Shown: in pieces, positions 1 through 10,695 of the stretch
Layout of the letters: every line of letters begins with the position of its first letter
Position numbering within the stretch: position 1 is the stretch's first letter
From: Ailurus styani
Lineage: Eukaryota > Chordata > Mammalia > Carnivora > Ailuridae
Length of the DNA stretch: 64,000 bases
Reading direction: 5' to 3'
NCBI GenBank assembly: GCA_002007465.1
Contig: LNAC01000232.1
Location: 1,655,666 to 1,719,665, forward strand
Made by a program: the position numbers and the translations under genes
Notes under the pieces: model-generated
Database searches by the model: none
What the model was told of the DNA's origin: nothing
Seen by the model: the letters and a program-made list of their open reading frames with translations, nothing else

Positions 1-535
1 CCCTCAAGTTCCTCATATCAGAGAGATCATATGATAATTGTCTTTCTCTGATTGACTTATTTCGCTCAGCATAATACCCTCCAGTTCCATCCATGTCGTT
101 GCGAATGGCAAGATTTCGTTTCTTTTGATAGCTGCATAGTATTCCATTGTATATATATACCACATCTTCTTTATCCATTCATCTGTTGATGGACATCTAG
201 GTTCTTTCCATAGTTTGGCTATTGTGGACATGGCTGCTATAAACATTCGGGTGCACGTGCCCCTGAGGATCACTACCTTTGTGTCTTTAGGATAAATACC
301 CAGTAGTGCGATTGCTGGGTCATAGGGTAGCTCCATTTTCAACTTTTTGAGGAATCTCCATACTGTTTTCCAGAGTGGCTGCACCAGCTTGCATTCCCAC
401 CAACAGTGTAAGAGGGTTCCCCTTTCTCCGCAACCTTGCCAACATCTGTCGTTTCCTGACTTGTTGATTTTAGCCATTCTGACTGGTGTGAGGTGGTATC
501 TCGCTGTGGTTTTGATTTGTATTTCTCTGATGCCC
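1..535 (-). mobile_element. L1 LINE, 3' part of ORF2 (carnivore L1), 5'-truncated
   Basis: On the minus strand 477 down to 13 is still open and reads as the C-terminal part of L1 ORF2 (landmarks [48 protein letters not shown]). The element runs off the left edge and its 5' truncation lies near 535. Antisense to BTRC. The long open frame suggests a fairly young copy; the endonuclease and reverse transcriptase parts are absent, so it is inert. Confidence 0.9.
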
Positions 536-551
536 GAAGACAGTGATTCTT

Positions 552-758
552 TTTTTTTTTTTAAAGATTTTATTTATTCATTTGACACAGAGAGAGAGAT
601 TACAAGTAGGCAGAGAGGCAGGCAGAGAGAGAGGAGAGAGGAGGAAGCAGGCTCCCTGCTGAGCAGAGAGCCCGATGTGGGCCTCGATCCCAGGACCCTG
701 GGATCATGACCTGAGCCGAAGGCAGCGGCTTTAACCCACTGAGCCACCCAGGCGCCCC
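552..758 (-). mobile_element. CAN-SINE, antisense
   Basis: Nearly full-length: poly(T) and AAAGATTTTATTTATT at the left, tRNA-like head (CCACCCAGGCGCC) at the right. The 16-bp target-site duplication GAAGACAGTGATTCTT lies at 536-551 and 759-774. Inserted at the edge of the L1 fragment. Belongs to the GTAGGCAGAGAGGCAGGCAGAG body type. Confidence 0.95.
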
Positions 759-836
759 GAAGACAGTGATTCTTAAGGAAAATTTTTTTTGTCCTGTTCT
801 CCCTTTCCTTATTCTCTTCTCCCTTTTGCCTTTTTT

Positions 837-1027
837 TTTTTTTAAGATTTTATTTATTTATTTGACAGAGACACAGCGAGAGAGGGAACACAAGCAGGGG
901 AAGTGGAAGAGGGAGAAACAGGCTTCCCACTGAGCAGGGAGCCCAAAGTGGGGTTCGATCCCAGGACCCTGGGATCATGACCGGAGCTGAAGGCAGACAC
1001 TTAAGGACTGAGCCACCCAGGTGTCCC
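837..1027 (-). mobile_element. CAN-SINE, antisense, older
   Basis: Poly(T)-AAGATTTTATTTATTTATTTG at the left and a mutated head (GCCACCCAGGTGTCC) at the right. Target-site duplication is not clear. Confidence 0.9.
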
Positions 1028-2784
1028 TCCCTGTTGCCTTCTGACAACATGAGAGTCTCTCCTCCTGAGAACTACTGAAATTAGTATAAATAGTTCTAAG
1101 GAGAGTTGATATAAATGAGAGATGTACGCTGGCAGGATAAAAGGGAGAAGGAAATTACAAGTTCACAGGATGGGACTAAGATGGGTATTTGAACAAAATA
1201 TCAAGTTAGTTATTAGCTAGAGTGCCAGGGCCGATTGAGAGGACAGAGAAGGTGAGTTAATATAGGCAGCTGGGAAAGATCAGATCAATAGAATGCTTGG
1301 ATTTCATGCAATAGATAAAGGGAGCCATTATGAATTACTGGTGAGAGTGACCTGATAGTAAGGTGAAAACAATTATTCTGTTTAGCTGCTGTTCGTAAAA
1401 TGGATTACAGCTTGAGGTGAAGAAATACTGGATACAGTGAACAAAGTTAGGAGATTGTTGTGTTACAAAGTACATAGCAGTGTACTTTGTTGTGGTTGGT
1501 GTGTTATCCAGTGATGTGTTTAGCAAATACCATTCTTTGAAGTCTGATGTCTCCACATTATGATGTAGAGATGGATGGAGGCAGGAAGAAGAGTTCTGCA
1601 CTTAGGAAGCAATAAATAGGCCAGCATTCCAGTTCCCACTTCTCTACATTCTTGGGTATTTACATTCTCTACATTCTGACTGGGCATTTAATTTTTAATT
1701 CAGGATCATGAATAAAAACTTTGATTTTTCTTGGGCATTAGTCAACATTAACTATAAAATGAGGAAGTAATGACCTCAAAGCAGGATCTAGACCTGATCA
1801 TTTTTTTGGAGTCCTTTGTAAATGGACTGTTCTTATATCAGTTTTAGAGAGTATGACCAATGAATGCCATATTTTGTTTCCTAATATTAATTTCTGTACC
1901 TAGAATATTTTAAGGATAAAAAGTCCCATGATGATATTTAAGATTTTAAGACTTAAAATTTCAAGTTTAATATTATGTGTATTGACTGCTATATTTTAAA
2001 ATAATGTATTGCTGTTTTTATATATACTATGATTGGGTATTTAATTTTTTTTAGTACTGTTAGATTGTTGATGGACCAAACCTCAGCCTGGGATATATTT
2101 ATAGAAACTTGAAGAATGTAAAAATTCTTCTAAAAGATAGTATTTTGTAAGACTATAGGAGCAATATCACTAATACTGTTTAATTAGTGTTACTAGAAAT
2201 CATTTCTACCCTTTCTTGCTACTGAATACATTATATGTATATTTACACTCACACATACCTTTTTATTTAGAAGATTTTAATACCAGCAACTTTTTTGGTT
2301 CTCTTTTTCTCTTTCTCTTTTTCTGTCCTTGTCTCTCTTTCTTTGTTGTTGTTTTCCCTTCTGTTTGGGTTGTCCTCCCCCCACCCGACTCCCCAATCCA
2401 TCTGGAAAGATGGAAGAGGCAGCTGCTATGGTAACTATGCATTTTGGTTAATGAATAGCAGACTAACAAGATACATAAAACATATGCAAACTGTGCAGAG
2501 TTGGCTGCTGTCAAAGCTATGGGAGAATAATACTTTCTCTTTCCCTTCTCCCCACTTTCTAAAAAAAGCCCCAACTCTCCTGTTTTATTTTGTTTTCTAA
2601 TTTACCATTCCTAGTAATGAAGTTATCATGAAGTGTTCTTCTTCTGTTTAGTCTGTACAGTATTTCACCCTGTGGTGAATTTATGGGAGATGAGTTGAGA
2701 TGCACAGAGGAAAAGAATTGATTAGTTGGATTAAGAAGTAGATTTCTTTTAGATTCATACATAAAAAAACAGAGACAAAAATTC

Positions 2785-2788
<4 letters not shown>

Positions 2789-2820
<32 letters not shown>
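2789..2820 (+). repeat. Uninterrupted T tract, 32 nt
   Basis: A pure T run, ending 222 nt before BTRC exon 2. No SINE body or target duplication is visible beside it. Confidence 0.97.
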
Positions 2821-2823
<3 letters not shown>

Positions 2824-3042
2824 TATAACCTCCTTTCTTTCCCCTTGCCTTTTGGCTACTAGTGCCCCTTTCAAGGTTCTCTCCGGGGTTAGAAATAGTA
2901 AGTAGTATGTTTCTTGAATGTGTTTCTATCATAAAGGCCAGCTGCAACTGGAATATTGCATTCAGCCAAGCCTTGAAAATTCCTGTAATCTGTGCCATCC
3001 TGTCTCATACTGTCCCATCTCATAGTTGTCCTCTCTCTGCAG

Positions 3043-3150
3043 TGCTCTATGCCCAGGTCTCTGTGGCTGGGCTGCTCCAGCCTGGCGGACAGCATGCCTT
3101 CGCTGCGATGCCTGTATAACCCAGGGACTGGCGCACTCACAGCTTTCCAG
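3043..3150 (+). CDS. BTRC: BTRC coding exon 2 (alternative cassette exon, 36 codons)
   Basis: Reads in phase 0 from TGC (Cys) to CAG (Gln): it begins CSMPRSLWLGCSS and ends GTGALTAFQ. From memory this matches residues 17-52 of the 605-residue human beta-TrCP1 isoform, the segment absent from the 569-residue isoform. The acceptor is a CT-rich tract ending CTCTCTCTGCAG and the donor is CAG|GTACTT, weaker than that of exon 4. The length of 108 nt is divisible by three, so skipping keeps frame. The peptide precedes all known domains and is thought to be flexible. A 32-nt T tract ends 222 nt upstream. The flanking sequence happens to be open in the same frame, but the AG/GT borders and the protein match fix the limits. 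Identification is firm; tissue use of the exon cannot be read from DNA. Confidence 0.95.
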
Positions 3151-4013
3151 GTACTTTCTCTGTCTCTGTGGGTTATTTGCGGGCATTAGTGTGTGTGTCT
3201 GATTCATCAGTGTGCCCTCCTTCTTTCCTATGCTTTACTTATGTTCACTTTCTCTCCTTCATATTGCTTGTATTTCACATGACTCAGTACTCCTTTAATG
3301 ATTCATTTTTAATGTAGACCCAGACTGATCCACTCTTCAGACTTTTTTATTACCATAATTGGTTTGCCAGAATTGGTATAGCACAACCTGACTGTTGGTT
3401 TTCGTATCTAGTACAAGTATGATAGTGAATTTTAAAGTAATTTCAACCAGTAGTATTTATTATGTCACGTTTGCTCTGGACCTACATAAAGCCAATTAAT
3501 GTAATTAATCAATTAATTACAGCCAGTTGCCTGAACACCTTCTTGTGTTTTTCTTATGATTATTAAAAATAAAAAGTGCTGTAATTCAGAGTATCTCCTG
3601 GTTACTCTACTCCTCTATATATTTTGGGGTAAGATCTGCATTTATCTCTTAATTAACAGGTCTAGTTTCAAGATGGAAAGGCCTTTTAAGACCTTGAGAA
3701 CAATATTCAGCTTGAAACAGTTCAGCTGGTCTTGCATGAACTGACAGATTCTAGTTCCCTTTAGCCTTTCTTAGAAGCTATTAGGACAATTCTAGGTTGT
3801 GAGAGAAATCTATAGAGAGAATAGAACACTTGTAGAGAAAAATGTAAGAAAGAGCTTGATGCCCTTAGCTTACAGATTTTCTTGGCAGAAATGTTATCTG
3901 TCTACTGCAACTTGTCCATTTGCAGTTTGTGTTTAGCATTTAATAGTAATACATAGCTTAGTTTTTCTTTGTTTTTAATCTGTGTAGTTCATACTCTTTT
4001 TAGAAGAATTTTA

Positions 4014-4220
4014 TTTATTTATTTATTTATTTATTTATTTTATTTATTTATTTCACAGAGGGAGAGAGATCACAAGGAGGCAGAGAGGCAGGCAGAGAGA
4101 GAGAGGGAAGCAGGCTCCCCGCTGAGCAGGGAGCCCGATGCGGGCCTCGATCCCAGGACCTGAGATCATGACCTGACCCGAAAGCAGAGGCTTTAACCCA
4201 CTGAGCCACCCAGGCGCCCA
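4014..4220 (-). mobile_element. CAN-SINE, antisense, young type
   Basis: Full-length with a long (ATTT)n tail and the GATCACAAGGAGGCAGAGAGG body. The 15-bp duplication TTTAGAAGAATTTTA lies at 3999-4013 and 4221-4235. Confidence 0.95.
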
Positions 4221-4794
4221 TTTAGAAGAATTTTAAATGCAAGCTGTAAGCAAGCATCAACATGCTTATGACTATAGTCTTAGTTAAAAGAGGGAAAGTT
4301 AAGTATTCTGCATTCCTGGACTATGCTAACAATTGCTGGTCCTTAATGATACCATTTTAGTGGTGATAATGCTAGATATTTCTTTTGTCCTTTGTAAAAC
4401 ATAATATTAAATTTCATTAGCTTGTCTTAGGAGATACAATATATGGAAGTGCATAGAGTTTAACAGTAGTTAAATCAGGGCTTACATACTGTCTTTGTCA
4501 TTAGTATGATCTTGGGTACGTCATTTCACTCTCATCCTTATGTTCCTCATCTGTACATGGGGACTACAGTAAAAGCGAGCAGTAAATGGCTGCTGTTGGT
4601 ATCATCTTCATCATCATTAATATTATTGCTGCTGTTGTTAGAGAATTTTGCTATCCTAACAATATCAATTTATTACAAATTTTTAAATTTTTGTTACATG
4701 TCATATTGATAAAGTTTCTGTTCTCAAGGAACTCATAGACTAACCTGTGGTTTTTAATCTTTTTGAAGTTGTAATAAGTTTAGCCGAACTGCAG

Positions 4795-5395
4795 AGTCTA
4801 AGAGAGCAGTCTCTACAAGACTGTCTTCATTTCAGACACCCGTTGCAAGTCTAGGAGCCCCCATGACCACATTCATGTCTGATAATTCACTAGAAAGGAC
4901 TCACAGAACTCACTGGAAGCTACTGTACTTAAAATTTATTACAGGACAAGAATGCAGGTTAAAATTAGCCAAAAGAAAGAGACACATGGGCAGATTCTCA
5001 AGGGGACCAAATATAGAACTTCCTGTCATCATCTCCCAATGGATTCATGACCTGGCCACAGTCTATGACAGTACACAAAGGATATTGCCAACTAGGGAAA
5101 TTTACCCAAGTCTTTGGTGTCTAGAGTTTTTTGGGGGCACAATTACAAACTGCCTGCATGGCTGACTGTTAGTATCCAGCCCCTTCTGTAGGTCACATTA
5201 ATGCTTACTCTATTTCCTCTCAGGATTGGAATTGATAATGTATGGCTCAGAGCCTCCACTATAAATCACATTTGTCCAATGGCCAAAATCCTCAGGCAAA
5301 GAAAGACACTCCTCTTAGGTAAGAAGTTCCAGAGGCCTAGATACTACCTCCCACCTCCCAGTAGCCAAAGGCAGAGGCCAGACCTGTCTTTTGGG
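4795..5395 (-). mobile_element. Solo LTR fragment, probably ERVL-related (old endogenous retrovirus)
   Basis: Read on the minus strand, it has LTR-like order: an A-rich centre, then an AATAAA signal (TTTATT at about 4937) followed by TGAGTTCTGTGAGTCC, a block typical of the 3' part of several mammalian ERVL-class LTRs. I match it from memory only; the family name is unresolved. No internal retroviral genes flank it, so it is a solo or truncated LTR with unclear ends. Confidence 0.5.
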
Positions 5396-5599
5396 TAAGG
5401 TTGGTTCTTCACTTCACAGGGGTCATGGACTCCTTTGAGAATTTGAAGAGAACAATTGATCTTTAAAAAATGCATATAGGCAACACATAGACACATAGAC
5501 CCCTAGGCAAAATTTTATTTAATAGTTATATGTATAATTACTATATTTCTATTAAGTCACATAATCCCCAGAGTATAAACTCCCAAACTGAAAAATCCT

Positions 5600-6009
5600 A
5601 TAAGAGAAATGTGCAGGGAGCCATAAGACTATATAAATGTGGAACCTGATCTAATCCAAGGGTGGGAGTAAGGAAGATGAGGTAATAAAGGTTTGAGTTA
5701 AGGTCTTGAGGATGAGTAGGAATTAACTAGGCAAGAGGGAGGAGGGGGAAGCATTTCAGGTCTAAGGAAGAGGCAATGCAAAGACCCTGGGGACAGGTGG
5801 AACTTGGTGCATTTAAGGACTCTACTGAAAAAAGACTGTTACTTCAGAGAAGGAGGAGAATGGAACTAGGAAGGACTGGGAAGCTTGATCATGCAGGATT
5901 TGTGGGTCATGTTAGCCTTGATGCTAAGAAGAGCAGTAAGCTGTTGAAAGGACTTAAACACAAGTTTGACCTGATCTGATTTGTGTTTGTTTGTTTGTTT
6001 TAATTATCT
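5600..6009 (+). repeat. Ancient LINE-like repeat (L2-like), continuing at 6205-6300
   Basis: Phrases such as CAATGCAAAGACCCTGGGG, TTGATCATGCAGGATTTGTG and GACCTGATCTGATTTG are typical of a widespread old mammalian repeat usually grouped with LINE-2. It is diverged and broken by the CAN-SINE at 6010-6204. Family assignment is from memory. Confidence 0.45.
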
Positions 6010-6204
6010 GTAAAGATTTATTTATTTATTTATTTATTTGTGAGAGAGAGAGAGCGAGAGCGAGAGAGAGCGAACATATGCATGAGCAGAGGTGGGAGAG
6101 GGAGAAGCAGACTCCCCCGTGATGCGGAGCTCCATTCCAGGACCCTGAGATCATGACATGAGCAGAAGGTAGACGCTTAACCAAATGAGCCACCCAGGCG
6201 CCCT
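6010..6204 (-). mobile_element. CAN-SINE, antisense, older type
   Basis: TAAAGATTTATTTATT tail at left, GAGAGAGAGCGAGAGC tract, GGCGCC head at right. The body is of the older canid-like kind (GAGGGAGAAGCAGACTCCC). Duplication not clear. Confidence 0.9.
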
Positions 6205-6422
6205 CAGTTTGCATTTAGATCTATTACTCTAGTTATTCTAAGGATAATTTCAGTAACCGAAGAGAGATGGTGGCGGTTTGGTGTTGGTCTAGTACTCCTT
6301 TGCATTCTTAAAAATTATTGAGGACACCAAAGTGCTTTTATTTTTGTGGGTTATTTTATTTTTGTGGGTTATATCTGTTGGTATTTACTATTTGAAATTA
6401 GAACGGAGGGCAAATTTTTAAG

Positions 6423-6757
6423 TTTTTTTTTTTAAATACTCATAATTTGAGTATTTTTATTTTATGTACAATGAATTGGCATTAAGGTGGGTATCTTGGA
6501 TATTTGCAGTTAAGGTAGGTATCTTGGATGCCCCATTCAAGGAAGTTCACTTAATCCAACTTAATGAAGCCTATAGCCTTCGCGTACTGACGGAAACACT
6601 GGCGGCACATATTGAGGCCGTATTTCCCCATCAGACCGTGCGGGTTTGAGCAGATGCGCCAAGAACGAGAGCCCTGGCCAAATTTCCTCGGATGGCTCCA
6701 GTAGAGCTGCTGGTGACCCATCTTGCTCTCTCGGATGCAACGAGGCAAAAGGAAGGA
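6423..6757 (-). pseudogene. RPS29: RPS29 processed pseudogene (retrocopy), open but altered frame
   Basis: On the minus strand 6721 to 6551 encodes 56 residues beginning [20 protein letters not shown] and ending [13 protein letters not shown]: full-length ribosomal protein S29 (uS14), intronless, no frameshift. Against the human protein I see C21W, V23I, R27P, I31M, R32G and D49A. Cys21 is one of the four zinc ligands (C21, C24, C39, C42), so the product would be impaired. A short 5' leader, a 3' region with AATAAA (6456-6461, minus) and an 11-nt A tail (6423-6433) show origin from an mRNA. A 10-bp duplication AAATTTTTAA at 6412-6421 and 6761-6770 marks L1-mediated insertion. Antisense to BTRC; no promoter seen, so probably silent. 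Confidence 0.95.
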
Positions 6758-6818
6758 GCTAAATTTTTAAATATTAATTTATTACTTCATTTAAAGTAAC
6801 TGGCGTAAACCCATTCTG

Positions 6819-7014
6819 AAGCACCTGGGTGGCTCAGTCAGTTAAATGTCTGCCTTCCGGTTGGGTCGTGATCCCAGGGTCCTGAGATCAAATCCCACAT
6901 CAGACTCCTTGCTCCACGGGGAGCCTGCTTCTCTCTCTGCCTCTACCTCTGTCTCTGCCTTTCTCTTTCTTTATGTCTCATGAATAAATGAATAAAATCT
7001 TTAAAAAAAAAAAA
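6819..7014 (+). mobile_element. CAN-SINE, sense, older
   Basis: Head AGCACCTGGGTGGCTCAGTC, CT-rich body, tail GAATAAATGAATAAAATC then A12. Diverged (GGTTGGGTCGTGATCCC). Duplication at best 6 bp (CCCATT). Confidence 0.92.
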
Positions 7015-7280
7015 GCCCCATTACATGCTAATACAAATAAAATATTTTATGAAAAATAACCTTTCTAAAAAATTTAGTTAAGACTGGCATTGTATTACAT
7101 TTTTTACAAATCTCTTTAATGTCTGGATTAACAAAAGACAGCTGGATTCTCATTTCTGTTTCTACATTCAGACTGTTGTGATGTGGTATTTTGAATATAT
7201 GAAGAATATCCAGCCACACAGATACATAGTTTAAAAAGAGACAGGTACTTTAATACCCTTTTCAGTTCGTGTAATTTCTT

Positions 7281-7487
7281 TTTTTTTTTTTAAAGATTTT
7301 TAAAATTTATTGATTTGACAGAGAGAGATCACAAGTAGGCAGAGAGGCAGGCAGAGGGAGGGAGGGAAGAAGCAGGCTCCCTGCTGAGCAGGGAGCCTGA
7401 TGCAGGCCTCTGATCCCAGGACCTTGAGATCATGACCTGAGCTGAAGGCAGAGGCTTTAACCCACTGAGCCACCCAGGTGCCCTCCT
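7281..7487 (-). mobile_element. CAN-SINE, antisense
   Basis: Full-length. The 11-bp duplication TGTAATTTCTT lies at 7270-7280 and 7488-7498. Confidence 0.95.
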
Positions 7488-7913
7488 TGTAATTTCTTAA
7501 AAGATTAGTTGCAGTATAGAATCTGAAACCATGGTAATAAACTTTCTGTGCTCTGTTACATTAACATGGACTGGTCTCAATCTTTTCAACAGATGGAACA
7601 AGTGGACATCTGTGTGCAAAATAATGAACCTCAGCTGTTACATAGCACCAATACAAAAATTAACTTAGAATCGTAGGCCTACATATGAGCTAAAATTACA
7701 AAACTAATAGGAAAAAATGAGGGAGGAAAAAAAAATCACTGTGACTTTGGGTTTAGCAGACCACAGTGAGATACTACTACATTACTACCACATACTTGTT
7801 CTGACCCTGGGATGTAGGAATTGGGAATTTTGTAGCTCCTAGGTAGTTAATATATCCTAGCTTAATATGAGAAATGCTGTGCTAGAAAATTCCTAGCAGA
7901 AGCAATCTCTTAC

Positions 7914-7916
<3 letters not shown>

Positions 7917-7970
<54 letters not shown>

Positions 7971-8029
7971 CACACACACACACATATATATATATGTATG
8001 TATGTATATATATATATATATATATGTGT
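7917..8029 (+). repeat. Compound (TG)n-(CA)n-(TA)n-(GTAT)n microsatellite
   Basis: About 25 TG units run straight into a CA run, so the tract is self-complementary, followed by TA and GTAT units. Expected to be length-variable. Confidence 0.97.
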
Positions 8030-8309
8030 TGACCTCCACAGTGTTCTGTGGAGTGCTTTTTAGTATTGGGGGCCCAGTAAATACTGATTATTTGAACTAT
8101 ATTAAATCAGTGGTAAAGATAATCATATGCAGTTAAAAATTATGCAAGTTAAAATTATCTGACTTGGACACCAAGGTACCAAAAAAATTCAAATTTTCAT
8201 TTCATTTGGTTTAAAGGAATCATGAATCTCAGGTCAGTACGAAAGAATTCTGAAATTTCACTGTCACTGTCAGGACTTTCTCTCTTTGTTCTTAATAAAA
8301 AAATCAACA

Positions 8310-8493
8310 GGGGCTCCTGGGTGGCTCAGTGGGTTAAAGCCTCTGCCTTTGGCTCAGGTCATGATCTCAGGGTCCTGGGATCGAGTCCCGAATCAGGCTT
8401 TCTGCTTGGCAGGGAGCCTGCTTCCTCTTCTCTCTCTGACTACTTGTGATCTCTCTCTCTGTCAATTAAATAAATAAAATCTTAAAAAAAAAT
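8310..8493 (+). mobile_element. CAN-SINE, sense
   Basis: Head GGGCTCCTGGGTGGCTCAGT, tail AATAAATAAAATCTTA9. The 9-bp duplication AAATCAACA lies at 8301-8309 and 8494-8502. Confidence 0.95.
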
Positions 8494-8708
8494 AAATCAA
8501 CAAATACCTATTAAATTTTTTTTGAGTCGCCTTACAAGTTACTACTTCTAGGGTATATTTGGAGGAAAGTTGATTTAGAGATTTTGCTGGAAAAATCAGG
8601 AATAAATTGGGTGTATGGGCCTTGCAGTATATTGTAGGAGCGAAATTGTGTTGCACAGGCAGAAAAGAAGTACTTAAACATTTTAGAAAAGCAGACAGAA
8701 GGCTCTTT

Positions 8709-9130
8709 TATAGTATAGTGGTTATGAGCTTGGGCCCTGATGCCAGACGGCTTGGGATTTGAGCCTGCCTCTGTCTGGATATGACTCTGGGCAAGTACTT
8801 GACCCCCCTCTGCCTCAGTTTGTTTATCAGTAAAATGGGGATGATAATAGTATCTATCTCATTGAGTTGTTAAAATTATTGTTATTATTATTATTATTAA
8901 GATTTTATTTATTTGAGAGAGGGAAAGCATAGAGGGAGAATGAGAGAGAGAAGCAGACTCCCCACTCAGCAGGGAGCCTGATGCGGGGTTGGATCCCAGG
9001 ACCCTGAGATTGCAACCTGAGCTGAAGGCAAATGTTTACCCAACTAAGCCACCCAGGGTGCACCCTGATTTGTTAAAATTAAATGAGTTGGGTTTAGAAC
9101 AGTGTCTGGCAGATGAATGGGTTTTATATT
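8709..9130 (+). mobile_element. MIR SINE split by a CAN-SINE
   Basis: 8709-8878 shows MIR landmarks (GTATAGTGGTTATGAGC, CTTGGGATTTGAGCC, GGGCAAGTACTTGACC, CTGCCTCAGTTTG, AGTAAAATGGGGATGATAAT). It resumes at 9082 with AATGAGTTGGGTTTAGAACAGTGTCTGGCAG, after the CAN-SINE at 8879-9069. Confidence 0.92.
8879..9069 (-). mobile_element. CAN-SINE, antisense, inside a MIR
   Basis: The 12-bp duplication TTGTTAAAATTA, which is MIR sequence, lies at 8867-8878 and 9070-9081. Older canid-like body (AGAAGCAGACTCCCC). Confidence 0.95.
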
Positions 9131-9424
9131 ATCAGAAAAATGCACAGGCTTTCAGCAAGTACTGTTTTTCACCTTAGTATAACACAATATGCTATTAAAT
9201 AAATTATTATTTTCATTCCATATAGCCCAATTTTGTATCATAGGGAAGCCTACTTTTGGTTCAGGTTTTGACGGGAAATTTTTGCTTTTCTCAATATTAC
9301 TATAGATGTGAATGTTTATTTTTCTCATCATTAGGTCTTATATAGCAAAAATAGAAGAAATGGGCTTATATTCTGGTTTTACTCTATTAATTCGGTAATT
9401 TGTTTTGTCAGGTACAGTGTATAC

Positions 9425-9473
9425 GGGTGCTCAGTATTTTTTTTTTTTTTTTTTTTTTTGGGTGCTCAGTATT
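9425..9473 (-). mobile_element. Tail-only retroinsertion: T21 between 14-bp direct repeats
   Basis: GGGTGCTCAGTATT occurs at 9425-9438 and again at 9460-9473, and the 21 nt between them (9439-9459) are all T. This is the structure expected of an L1-primed insertion (minus strand) in which only the poly(A) tail was copied. Confidence 0.85.
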
Positions 9474-9589
9474 ATAGGCTGACTAAATTTACAGATACAG
9501 GACTTAAGTCTATTCTTTCCTGTTCCTACTACTAGAATTACAACAATCTTAGTACATTTACATCTTTCTAGTTTGGGTTTTATTTTATT

Positions 9590-10132
9590 TACCTATTCAG
9601 ATTTTTGTTAACGTAAAATTTACACTCAGTGAAATACACAGATCTAAGTTTATTCTCAGATGAGTTAGACAAATCTATATATTTATGTAACCTCATTCTC
9701 AAGATACAGGACATTTTCATAATCTGAGAAAGTTCCTTTGTACCCCCTTCCAGTTAGTACTCACCCCACAATGCAGTGACTGTTCTGATTTGCCACCAAA
9801 GTTTAGTTTTTGCCTATTCTTCTACTGTGTCTTCTTTTGATCAATATGTTTTTGAGATTTGTCCATTTAGTTATGTTTATCAGTAATTTATTCTTTGTTA
9901 TTCCTGAATATGTTCTATTGTATTACTGTGGCACAGTCTGTTTATCCATTTGTCTGTTAATAGACATTTGACTTATTTCCATTTTCTTGACTACTATGAA
10001 TAAAGCTACTATATACAGTTTGTACAAGTCTTTTTGTGGATATCTGTTTTTATTTCTCTTGGTAAATGCCTAAGAATGGAATTGTTGGGTCATAAAATAA
10101 AGCATATTTTTAACTTTAAAAGAGACAGTCAA
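9590..10132 (-). mobile_element. Old L1 fragment, antisense, resuming at 11050
   Basis: Typical antisense L1 ORF2 3'-end text (TTTATCCATTTGTCTGTTAA, GAATAAAGCTACTATATACA, AATGGAATTGTTGGGTCATA) and, at 11050-11110, TTCTTCAAAGTGGTTATCCCA, its next part. A younger L1 is inserted between. Confidence 0.8.
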
Positions 10133-10399
10133 ATGGAAATAGTCAAGTGTTCATCAACTGATGAATGGATAAAGAAGATGTGGTATATATTTATACAATG
10201 GAGTATTACTCAACCATAAAAAGAATGAAATATTGCCATTTGCAGCAGCATGGACGAAGCTAGATAGTATTATGCTAAGTGAAATAAGTCAGAGAAAGAC
10301 AAATACATGTATGATTTCACTCATGTGGAATTTAAGAAACAGAAAAAACAAGCAAAGGAAATAAAAGAGGGAGGGAGAGACAAACCAAGAAACAGACTT

Positions 10400-10589
10400 T
10401 TTTTTTTAAAGGTTTTATGTATTTACTTAGAGAGAGTGAGAGAGAGCATGAGAAGGGATCTCGGTCCTAGGGAGAAGCAGACTCCCTGTTGAGTTATGAG
10501 CCACATGTGGAACTCGATCCTGGGACTCCAGGATTATGACCTGAGCTTAAGGCAAGTCGCTTAACCAACTGAGCCACCCTGGCACCTCT
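10400..10589 (-). mobile_element. CAN-SINE, antisense, inside an L1 (first of a pair)
   Basis: The 14-bp duplication CAAGAAACAGACTT lies at 10386-10399 and 10590-10603; a third, slightly changed copy follows the next SINE. Confidence 0.94.
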
Positions 10590-10602
10590 CAAGAAACAGA
10601 CT

Positions 10603-10656
10603 TTTTTTTTTAACAATTTTTTTTAAGGATTTTATTTATTTATTTGAGACAGCTAT

Positions 10657-10695
<39 letters not shown>

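Larger units (their letters stand above)
1..3042 (+). other. BTRC: 3' end of BTRC intron 1
   Basis: It holds an antisense L1 3' fragment (1-535), two antisense CAN-SINEs and, from 1030 to 2780, about 1.7 kb of AT-rich DNA where I recognise no gene or repeat apart from a CT-rich patch at 2298-2350. A 32-nt T tract lies at 2789-2820. No CpG-rich promoter is present, so exon 1 is further left. Confidence 0.85.

Noticed and set aside
1..3042. BTRC exon 1 or a CpG-island promoter
   Set aside because: The stretch is AT-rich and CpG-poor, with no frame ending in the expected KFM and donor.
6551..6721. RPS29 as a working gene
   Set aside because: Intronless, A-tailed, flanked by target duplications, and it has lost zinc ligand Cys21.
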